From NCBI GenBank assembly GCA_964653795.1, contig CAZZHO010000041.1, positions 1 to 29,589 on the forward strand: 29,589 nt of DNA, read 5' to 3'. The notes under the pieces were generated by a model. It did no database searches. It saw nothing but the letters and a program-made list of their open reading frames with translations, and was not told where the DNA came from. This document shows positions 16,424-24,241 of the stretch, one piece after another. Made by a program: the position numbers and the translations under genes. Numbering within the stretch: the stretch's first letter is position 1; every line of letters starts with the position of its first letter. This DNA is from JAWPMT01 sp964653795 (GTDB lineage Bacteria; Bacteroidota; Bacteroidia; Cytophagales; Cyclobacteriaceae).

Positions 16424-19025
16424 CTCTTAAAGAATCAACAGGGTTTGCTGCAGAGACCTTAATGGTCCTTACGAGTACTGAGGTGATGGCTATGGTCAGG
16501 GCTAACAACGTGGGCCATACAAAAAGAGAAGGAGCCACTTCTATTCTAAATGCATACTGCTCTAGCCATTTCTGTGTCAGAATTACACTAATTGGGATCC
16601 CAACGAAAGAAGCCAATCCTACCAGAAGGACTGAGTCTTTTGTGAGCAAAGTAATGAGCTGTAGGATGCTAGCTCCCAATACTTTCCTGATTCCTACCTC
16701 TTTGGCTCTGCGAGCAACCGAGAACGTGGTGAGGCCAAACAAACCTAAGCATGTAATTAGGATGGAGAATACACTGAGGAGGGTGAAGATGGTGGTCATC
16801 TTTTGGTAGTCTTCAAACTGCTTACCAAAGGCTTGGTCAACAAAAAAGTAGTCAAAGGAATTGTTTGGGAAGTGCTCTCGGTATGAAGCTTCGAGCACCT
16901 CGATCTGATGTGCCAGGTCTCCAGGTTTTAATAAAATACTCATGTAGCCACTACCAGGAGGAGCAGGGAAAAGGATGAGAGGGAGGTGTTTTGATTTCAA
17001 ATCAACCTGGTGAAAATTTTTGATCACGCCTATCACTGTAAACTCTTTCTTTCCAATCTTGCTTCTTTTTCCTATGACCGACCCGGCATCGGATATGCCC
17101 CAGGTTGAAAGCGATTCTTCATTCACCATGATAGGGTCAAGATGATCAATTGAGGCGGAAAAATTCTGTCCTGCTACCAGCTCGATATTCATGGTTTTTA
17201 GGAAGCCGGAATCTATAGAATACATATAGAAATTATTACCAGCTTTTTCTTGATCGTCAGTTAAGTGGATGTTGGTGCTACTTCCTATTTCGGATGTGGG
17301 AAGGCCTGGAACTGCCGTAGAAAATGCGATTGATTCAAATGGTGTCTTTGAAGATAATGTCTTTCTGAATGAATCAAAGCTTTGCATTTGCTTGCCGCTT
17401 GGAGCATGGACCACAACGACATGTTCTGTATCCATTCCTAAATCCTTGTGCTGCAAAAAAGAAAGTTGTTTCGTGGCGGTAAGTGTTAGAATCAGTAGAA
17501 AAATAGCTATGGAAAACTGGAAGATGACCAATGTCTTTCTAAGTCGGATGCCTCCTTTTGAAGAGGAAAATTTGTTCTTCAAAGCAGCTATAGGCTTTAT
17601 GGAACTAATCGTGGCTGTAGGAAAAATGCCTGAGAGTAAAATGCTGACAATAAGTGCTGCTACGAATGTGATCCAAAAAGTAGAGGAATCTATGAACTGG
17701 AAAGATGGTGGCAGATTTGCAATCGCCTTGAAGCTTTCCACATTCATGAATATGATGAACAAAGCCAGTGCACCCGATAGTACATTGACTATCAATGAGT
17801 CAATGAAGAACCTCATCCTCAATTGCCCCTTAGATGATCCAATGACTTTCCTGATCCCTACTTCCTTGGCTCGATCCAGCGCGCGAGCGGTAGTGAGGTT
17901 TACATAGTTGACGATCGCAATCAGCGTAACCAATAATCCCACAACCAACAGGAAGTAAACAACCTTAGCTTCACCATTGGGCTCTGTTTCGAAAGATTTG
18001 TGGGAGTAGAGGTGAATGTCCTCAATTTTCTGAGCGATTATCCTTTCATTCTTCAAAAGCTCCTCACTTAGGAGCTTGTCATTGAAGGCTGTCAGACTGG
18101 AAAGAAACTGACTGTAGCTTTCTTCACGGTCCAGCATCAAATAGGACTTGGTGTCATTGACAATCCATTGGCTTTCTCTCTTAGATATTCGGTCTTTTAT
18201 AGAGTTGTATGACAGGAGTAAGTCGAACTTTAAATGTGTATTGGCAGGTGGGTCTTTGATCACACCTGTGATGATTGCTGGCCCACAAACAGACATCTCT
18301 ATTCTCTTTCCAACTACATCGATTGTCCCAAAATACTGCTTAGCTACTGATTCTGTCAGAATCACCTGGTTGGGATCATTCAGCACGGTTTTGCTGTTAC
18401 CCGAAATAAGGGGGTGGTGGAAAATTTCCAGAAAACTCGGATCGACCGCATAGAGCGAGCTCACACGATAAATTTTATCCTCAACTCGTACTTGAGCTTC
18501 AAACATGTCGTACGCTCTAGTGTAGCTGTGTATGGAAGGAAATGATTCCTTCATCATAGGCCCCAGCACATGATAGGTCTCACAATCCTGATCTACGACA
18601 GTCTCCCCATCCATGTAATCAGTGGTGATTCGTACTACCTTCCTCGCATTGGGATTGTACTGCTCATAGCTGATTTCAAACTGCACGTAACTTATAATTA
18701 GCAATCCCATTACCAACCCGGAAGTCAATCCAATTAGGTTAATACTTGTATAAAGTTTCTCTTTTAGGAGCACTCGCCATGAGGCCTTCAGGTCATTTCT
18801 AAACATCATACTTTGCCTTGCAAAGGGTCCATTTACTTTTTTCAACAGGCTTGGTCTGAGCAATTTTATAATCTCGATCAGAAAGGCAATTTTAGCTTTT
18901 GTTATACCATGGCTTTTACAACGTTCTTCAAATCGCTCCAATAGGTCTCCCTCGATATCTTCGACATAATCAGATCGGCAGAACCATCGAAAAAATTGGA
19001 TGATATATTTGGGAGGTTTACTCAT
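16416..19025 (-). CDS. Orphan FtsX/MacB-type ABC permease with N-terminal prefix domain (operon A, fourth permease)
   Basis: 869 residues. The prefix is MSKPPKYIIQFFRWFCRSDY then IEGDLLERFEER. Helix 1 is at about 90-115. The first extracytoplasmic domain contains DYMDGETVVDQDCETY at residues 136-151 (C148), found almost unchanged in the gene at 24234-26864. Coupling motifs are RAKEVGIRKVIG (E388) and RAKEVGIRKVLG (E776); the end is NPVDSLRDE. The two genes also share SHKSFE ahead of helix 2, DLGxDT after helix 5 and NFYxYSID in the second extracytoplasmic domain, so they are sister paralogues separated by two other genes. The acidic, cysteine-containing loop may bind a ligand or metal or form a contact surface (inference). 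Confidence 0.92.
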   Translation of the reverse strand: MSKPPKYIIQFFRWFCRSDYVEDIEGDLLERFEERCKSHGITKAKIAFLIEIIKLLRPSLLKKVNGPFARQSMMFRNDLKASWRVLLKEKLYTSINLIGLTSGLVMGLLIISYVQFEISYEQYNPNARKVVRITTDYMDGETVVDQDCETYHVLGPMMKESFPSIHSYTRAYDMFEAQVRVEDKIYRVSSLYAVDPSFLEIFHHPLISGNSKTVLNDPNQVILTESVAKQYFGTIDVVGKRIEMSVCGPAIITGVIKDPPANTHLKFDLLLSYNSIKDRISKRESQWIVNDTKSYLMLDREESYSQFLSSLTAFNDKLLSEELLKNERIIAQKIEDIHLYSHKSFETEPNGEAKVVYFLLVVGLLVTLIAIVNYVNLTTARALDRAKEVGIRKVIGSSKGQLRMRFFIDSLIVNVLSGALALFIIFMNVESFKAIANLPPSFQFIDSSTFWITFVAALIVSILLSGIFPTATISSIKPIAALKNKFSSSKGGIRLRKTLVIFQFSIAIFLLILTLTATKQLSFLQHKDLGMDTEHVVVVHAPSGKQMQSFDSFRKTLSSKTPFESIAFSTAVPGLPTSEIGSSTNIHLTDDQEKAGNNFYMYSIDSGFLKTMNIELVAGQNFSASIDHLDPIMVNEESLSTWGISDAGSVIGKRSKIGKKEFTVIGVIKNFHQVDLKSKHLPLILFPAPPGSGYMSILLKPGDLAHQIEVLEASYREHFPNNSFDYFFVDQAFGKQFEDYQKMTTIFTLLSVFSILITCLGLFGLTTFSVARRAKEVGIRKVLGASILQLITLLTKDSVLLVGLASFVGIPISVILTQKWLEQYAFRIEVAPSLFVWPTLLALTIAITSVLVRTIKVSAANPVDSLRDE
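18574..18632 (-). repeat. Conserved DNA patch encoding the DYMDGETVVDQDCETY loop, copy 1
   Basis: 59 nt that match 26395-26453 with 5 differences, mostly silent. The patch is more conserved than the flanking coding DNA and encodes the acidic, cysteine-containing loop of the first extracytoplasmic domain. Confidence 0.6.
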
Positions 19026-21591
19026 CCCTTAGGGATTTGACCGGATTGATACGTGCAACCTTTAGCACTTGCCAGCCGACACTCAACCAGGCGGTAAAAA
19101 CGATGATCATAATTCCAGTTGTAAACAGCCACCAATCCAGATCAATTCGGAATGCAAAATTCTCTAGCCAGCCTTTTGAGATAAAATAGCCAATGGAAAC
19201 GCCAATCAAAATGGACACCCCTAGCAGTTTATTGAATCCAGCTAAAAGCAGCTTGGCGATTCCCAGTATGCTCGATCCTAGAATTTTGCGTATCCCTATT
19301 TCCTTAGAGCGACGCTCAGCCGTGAACATGGCTAATCCAAATAAACCAAGGCAGGAAATGATGATGGCGATGCCCGCAAAGTACCTCGAAAGTGACGCCA
19401 CCACTTTTTCAGACTCATAAAGGCTGTTGAAGTCCTCTTCGATGAATTGATACTCGAAGTTGGGTGTACCGGAGAATTTCTTATAAAAATCCTCTATGCG
19501 GCTCATGGTTTGCATCGTATTAGAGTTGTCCAACCGCACGATGATGTAAGCCATATAATCTGGCGGTAGCATGTGAAAGAACATGGGGCCTATTGGTTGA
19601 TAATAGGAGCTGAAGTGGAAGTCTTTCACCACACCTACTATGGTCAATTCATTCCCCCACATTCTCACCTTGGTGCCGACAGGTTCTGATAGTTCCATGT
19701 GTTTAGCGGCCTTTTCATTGATTACAATTTGAGGCTTATTGAAATCTCTGGAAAGAGACTTACCTGCCACCAACTCCAAGCCTAGCGTCTCGATGAAATC
19801 ATAATGGACGATGTATCGCTTGAGGTTGGTATTGGCCCCTTCACTGCCAGGCCAGCTAAAATCTTGAGTCCCCGGAGGATTGTACAGGCTGTTGATGTGA
19901 GCAGAAGCGTTTTCCACCCCCGGGATGTTCTTCATTTCCTGTAGGAACGTCTCAAAATTCTGGGAAATATTAGCTGTGTTCCTGATCCGAACAAGGTTGT
20001 TTCTATCGTAACCCAGGTTTTTGTTTTGGATGAATTCGATTTGCTCGAACACCACAAATACAGCGATGATCAGGATAATGGAAATAGAGAATTGGAAAAT
20101 AACGAGACCTTTTCTAATCCATGATTCTCCTTTTAATTCACTTAGTTTTCCCTTCAATACCACAACAGGCTTAAAGGAAGATAGGTAGAACGCTGGATAG
20201 CTTCCAGCGAGTATGCCAGTGATGAGAGCGACGGAAATTCCGGACAATATCAAATTCAAATCCGTACTCAACTTCATGGTCTTTTCGGTGATCTGATTGA
20301 AGTCTGGCAGTACAAGTCCGACAAGCAGAACGGATATAACTAAAGAGATTAGTGCGAGGGTTACAGCTTCTCCGATGTATTGCGTGATCAGGAAGGCTCT
20401 GGGTACTCCAAATGATTTTTTCACACCTACTTCCTTCATTCTACGTGAGGCTCTGGCAGTAGATAAGTTCATGAAGTTTACACAGGCAATAGACAGTATG
20501 AAAATGGCTATGATGGAGAATAAATGCACATATTCGATTCTGCCACCGGCAGGTACACCATTTTCAAAATTGCCATGTAAGTATTGGTCTGAATACTTCT
20601 GCAAGAACAATTCAATACTTGAATCTTCAACACGATCTTTTAAGAAATTCTGGATTTTCGAATCCACTTCCGCTTTACTGCTGTTTTCGTTGAGCAATAC
20701 ATAGGCTACAGATGTGGGATTGATAAGATCCCTTCCGTTTGTATCTATATACCTTTCAAATGGTATCAACATATCAAAACGATCTGTAGAATTGGAAGGT
20801 ATTGGCGAGAACACTCCTGAGATGATGGAGGTACCTTGATTCCCAATCATTTCCCAGCCGATACTTTTTCCGATAACGTCTTTTGTTCCAAACAGGGAAA
20901 GTGCCAGGGCTTCAGAAATAACAATCGCATCTCGGCTTTTGAGTACCACGTTAGGGTCGCCCTGCGTTAGATCGTATGAGAACATGTTGAAGAAGTCTTT
21001 TCCTACAAACCGTCCAATCTGCACCAGTTTTTTGTCGTTAGCTTCCAACTTAAAGTCCAGGCCCCACGCTCTGTCGGTAGCACCTACTACATATTGCAAG
21101 TCTGGTATATCCGACCTCAATTCTTCGGCTAGGCCTGTCGGCATCCCATTCCATGTAGAAATGTTGCCATTGTTGCTGTAATTGCCCATGATCTGATACA
21201 ATCGGTCATCCTTGGCGTGGAACTTATCGATACTGAGTTCATCTGTAACCCACATGTAAATCAGAAGTACCGCTGCCATTCCGCTCGAAAGGCCAATCAA
21301 ATTGATTAGAAAAGAGCTTTTATAGCGATTGAAGCTCCTTAGCGCAATGAGAAGATTGTGTCTGAACATACCTAGAATTTTGAGTTTTTGTATCCTTTTT
21401 GATTCTTTGATGATCCCTGGTCGAAGCAGTTTGAGTACTTCAAAAAAGAGATTGATTTTAGCTGTTGTTATTCCTTTGTTTTGAGATTGTTTCTCATATC
21501 TCTCCAATAGATCTCCCTCGATATCATCGACATATTCCACACGGCAAAACCACCTGAAGAAGTTGATAATATGTTTCGGAGGTTTATTCAT
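19018..21591 (-). CDS. Orphan FtsX/MacB-type ABC permease with N-terminal prefix domain (operon A, third permease)
   Basis: 857 residues from the ATG at 21589-21591. An in-frame ATG five codons upstream (21606) would add MNHYG, but the inner ATG gives the standard MNKPPK start and the 8-nt overlap (ATGAATAA) used throughout the array, so it is preferred. The prefix is FFRWFCRVEY then IEGDLLERYEKQ. Helix 1 is RYKSSFLINLIGLSSG. Coupling motifs are RMKEVGVKKSFG (E387) and RRSKEIGIRKILG (E764); it ends NPVKSLRDE. The GVKK variant, the GGRIEYVHLFS segment and KNLGYDR make the operon B gene at 2882-5500 its closest body relative, though their prefixes differ in type. It is the shortest full permease in the window. 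Substrate unknown. Confidence 0.92.
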   Translation of the reverse strand: MNKPPKHIINFFRWFCRVEYVDDIEGDLLERYEKQSQNKGITTAKINLFFEVLKLLRPGIIKESKRIQKLKILGMFRHNLLIALRSFNRYKSSFLINLIGLSSGMAAVLLIYMWVTDELSIDKFHAKDDRLYQIMGNYSNNGNISTWNGMPTGLAEELRSDIPDLQYVVGATDRAWGLDFKLEANDKKLVQIGRFVGKDFFNMFSYDLTQGDPNVVLKSRDAIVISEALALSLFGTKDVIGKSIGWEMIGNQGTSIISGVFSPIPSNSTDRFDMLIPFERYIDTNGRDLINPTSVAYVLLNENSSKAEVDSKIQNFLKDRVEDSSIELFLQKYSDQYLHGNFENGVPAGGRIEYVHLFSIIAIFILSIACVNFMNLSTARASRRMKEVGVKKSFGVPRAFLITQYIGEAVTLALISLVISVLLVGLVLPDFNQITEKTMKLSTDLNLILSGISVALITGILAGSYPAFYLSSFKPVVVLKGKLSELKGESWIRKGLVIFQFSISIILIIAVFVVFEQIEFIQNKNLGYDRNNLVRIRNTANISQNFETFLQEMKNIPGVENASAHINSLYNPPGTQDFSWPGSEGANTNLKRYIVHYDFIETLGLELVAGKSLSRDFNKPQIVINEKAAKHMELSEPVGTKVRMWGNELTIVGVVKDFHFSSYYQPIGPMFFHMLPPDYMAYIIVRLDNSNTMQTMSRIEDFYKKFSGTPNFEYQFIEEDFNSLYESEKVVASLSRYFAGIAIIISCLGLFGLAMFTAERRSKEIGIRKILGSSILGIAKLLLAGFNKLLGVSILIGVSIGYFISKGWLENFAFRIDLDWWLFTTGIMIIVFTAWLSVGWQVLKVARINPVKSLRDE

Positions 21592-24241
21592 CCCGTAATG
21601 ATTCAACTGGGTTGGCGGTTGCGGAGCGAATAGTTCTTTGGCTCACGGTGATAATGGCCACCAACAATAGGATGATTGCGGGAACCATGAAAACATCAAA
21701 GCCTAGAGGTATCCGGTGAGCGAAGCTATCCAGCCAGTTTTGACCACCAATCCAGATTAAGGGCATACCCACAAGAATGGCTATGACTATTAACTTCAAA
21801 TAGTCTTTGGAGAGTAGGAACACAATACTGTCAACACCGGCCCCTAATACTTTTCGAATGCCTATTTCCTTGATTTTTAGATTCACGGAATACGATACCA
21901 GGGCGAAAAGACCTACACATCCTATGAAAATGGCAAGGGCGGAGAAGAAGAAGAACAGCTTTGCGAATTGCTGCTCGCTCTTGTATTGCTGATTGAAAGA
22001 CTCATCGGCAAAAGAATACTCGAAGGGATTTCCTGGGAAAGATGATTTGAAGCCTTCCTCAATGAACTCAATGCTTTGAGCAATATCTGTGGTATTTAGC
22101 CTGATGGAGATGTTCTCGGTCATCCTTCCTTCGTAAAGCGAGAGGATATAGCCCACATGATCCTCATGAAGAGAGTGCCAGTGGAAATCCTTTACTACCC
22201 CAACAATGGTCTTGAATTTTTCATCATCATCTTCATATAGCTTCTGGTTAATGGCCGCCTCCGGAGACTCGAAACCATACAATTTCATGGCTGACTCATT
22301 GAGGATGATCATACTTTCGTCAGGCATTTTCCCGTCAAATGCACTTCCAGCCAGGAATTCCAAGCCATAAGTCTCTTCAAAATTCCGTGTTACATAGAAT
22401 CCTCTGCAATGTGGAGCTTCACTTGGAGATGTATTGAGGTCTCTCCTCTTACCACCTGTCCAGAAATTTCCCGGCGTAAAGACCGATCCGGCTACGGATT
22501 GGATGGTGCTGTGTTTTGCCATTTCCTGCTGAAAAACAGCAAATCGCTGCATACCGATCTCATTACTCGGGATTACTCTGGGGCCATTGATAAGCAAGAT
22601 TTTCTCAAAGTCCGTAGTGAGTTCCTGGTTTTTCATGAAGGTCACCTGCTTGTAAATCAGATAGGTGGATGAAATAAGTAACAGCGAGGTGAGGAACTGG
22701 AAAACGATCAAACTCCTTCTAAGTCCCAGGCTTCCAGGAGCTGTGATCTGGTTTTTCAGTGCTTTGATTGGCTTGAAGTTGGATAATACGAAGGCTGGAT
22801 AGACGCCTGCCAGTAGAGCTCCGAATAATACGAGTCCTACAAATACTGCCCAGAATTCAGGGATTCTGAGTAAAGTCATTTGTAGGTCTTTTTCTATGTA
22901 GCTATTTAGCACTGGTAGCAGTAAAAAAGCTATTCCAATGGCTAGCATTGCTGCGAAACCATTAACTATTACAGACTCCAATATGAACTGACCAATTAAT
23001 TGCTTTCTGTAGGCCCCCATAGTCTTGCGGATGCCTACTTCCTTCGCTCTTTTCATCGATTGTGAAATGGCGAGGTTGATGTAATTGATCCAGGCAATGA
23101 AGACAATCAAGATTGAAATAATGGAGAAAACAATGATGTTCTGCATACTTCCGGTCTCATTGAAGTGACCGGGATAAGAAAAATCGCCAGATCCTAAGTA
23201 AACATCTGAAATGGGCTGGAGAATGACCTTTTTCTGGATATTCTCTCCCTGTGTATTTCTTTCAATAAGCGCGTCAAGTTTCTGGATAATTAAGGCAGGA
23301 TCAGCCTTTTCATCTAGCGTAAGGTAGGTCACTACTTGGAAGCCTGTCCAATCTCCGTTTTTCTTGACAGCACCTCCCCAGCCGTGATTGATATAGTTGT
23401 CCATCGGCATTAGAAAACCAAACTGTAAATGGCTGTTGAGCGGAGGTGTGGCTACTACACCCGAGACGGTGTAATTACCAGGGGAAGGTGGGCCGCTGAT
23501 GGTAATAGTTTTACCGATTGGGTCGCTTTCTCCAAAGTATTTTTGGGCAGTTTCCTCAGTGATAACAATATTGTATCGGTCGTTGAAGAATGATGCTTTA
23601 TTGCCTTCTAAAACTGATAAATCGAATACATCGAAGAAGGAAGCATCCACGAAAAAGAGATCATTGATCTGCTCATAGTAGGCAGTTTGAGTAGCTGGAT
23701 TAGTGACGGTAGCAATACGGTTGACACGTTCCTTTCTGACAGTATTTATGACTTCTGGTATTTCATTCACTGCTGCCAGACCAAATCCATATCCGAGGCC
23801 ATCAGGATATGTTTCTTCAGTATTGCTATTGCTCTCTTTGAATACTACCCTGTAAGTATTTTCATGGTTTGCATGAAGTGTATCAAAGGTCATCTGGAAA
23901 TGAATGTATTGGAATATCACCAGAAAAACGCCCATTCCTACAGCTAGCCCCAATATGTTCACCAATGCGTGGGATTTGTCCCTGAGCAGGGACCTGTATC
24001 CTGTTTTTAGATTGTGTTGAAGCATACTATATCGTCTAATTTTTTTTAACCTGGAAAAGGGCTTGATCAATGAAGGTCGAATGAGTTTCAATACCTCTAA
24101 ACCAAGGGTGATTTTAGCCTTTGTTATTCCATTTTTTTCTACTTCATTTTCATACCTCTCCAGTAGATCACCTTCGATATCGTCTACATAGTCTTCTCTA
24201 CAAAACCATCTGAAAAACCTTATGATCAAATGATCATTCAT
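21584..24241 (-). CDS. Orphan FtsX/MacB-type ABC permease with N-terminal prefix domain (operon A, second permease)
   Basis: 885 residues. The start MNDHLIIRFFRWFC lacks the KPPK element of the other members and is shorter by two residues before FFRWFC (C14); IEGDLLERYE follows. The overlap with the upstream gene is ATGAATGA, the stop there being TGA. Helix 1 (ALVNILGLAVGMGVFLVIF) is at about 92-115. Helices 2-4 begin with FIAWINYINLAIS and carry RAKEVGIRKTMG (E401). The second coupling motif is KIKEIGIRKVLG (E792), preceded by YSVNLK rather than the common ERR, and it ends NPVESLRDE. The body belongs with the WINYIN group (5493-8108, 8559-11180). Family knowledge says inner-membrane permease; no ATPase is nearby. 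Confidence 0.92.
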   Translation of the reverse strand: MNDHLIIRFFRWFCREDYVDDIEGDLLERYENEVEKNGITKAKITLGLEVLKLIRPSLIKPFSRLKKIRRYSMLQHNLKTGYRSLLRDKSHALVNILGLAVGMGVFLVIFQYIHFQMTFDTLHANHENTYRVVFKESNSNTEETYPDGLGYGFGLAAVNEIPEVINTVRKERVNRIATVTNPATQTAYYEQINDLFFVDASFFDVFDLSVLEGNKASFFNDRYNIVITEETAQKYFGESDPIGKTITISGPPSPGNYTVSGVVATPPLNSHLQFGFLMPMDNYINHGWGGAVKKNGDWTGFQVVTYLTLDEKADPALIIQKLDALIERNTQGENIQKKVILQPISDVYLGSGDFSYPGHFNETGSMQNIIVFSIISILIVFIAWINYINLAISQSMKRAKEVGIRKTMGAYRKQLIGQFILESVIVNGFAAMLAIGIAFLLLPVLNSYIEKDLQMTLLRIPEFWAVFVGLVLFGALLAGVYPAFVLSNFKPIKALKNQITAPGSLGLRRSLIVFQFLTSLLLISSTYLIYKQVTFMKNQELTTDFEKILLINGPRVIPSNEIGMQRFAVFQQEMAKHSTIQSVAGSVFTPGNFWTGGKRRDLNTSPSEAPHCRGFYVTRNFEETYGLEFLAGSAFDGKMPDESMIILNESAMKLYGFESPEAAINQKLYEDDDEKFKTIVGVVKDFHWHSLHEDHVGYILSLYEGRMTENISIRLNTTDIAQSIEFIEEGFKSSFPGNPFEYSFADESFNQQYKSEQQFAKLFFFFSALAIFIGCVGLFALVSYSVNLKIKEIGIRKVLGAGVDSIVFLLSKDYLKLIVIAILVGMPLIWIGGQNWLDSFAHRIPLGFDVFMVPAIILLLVAIITVSQRTIRSATANPVESLRDE

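Noticed and set aside
221..24241. GGAGGTTTA[CT]TCAT at most junctions looks like a repeated strong Shine-Dalgarno sequence on the plus strand
   Set aside because: It is the complement of the ATGARTAAACCTCC sequence encoding MxKPP at each permease start; no plus-strand gene follows it.
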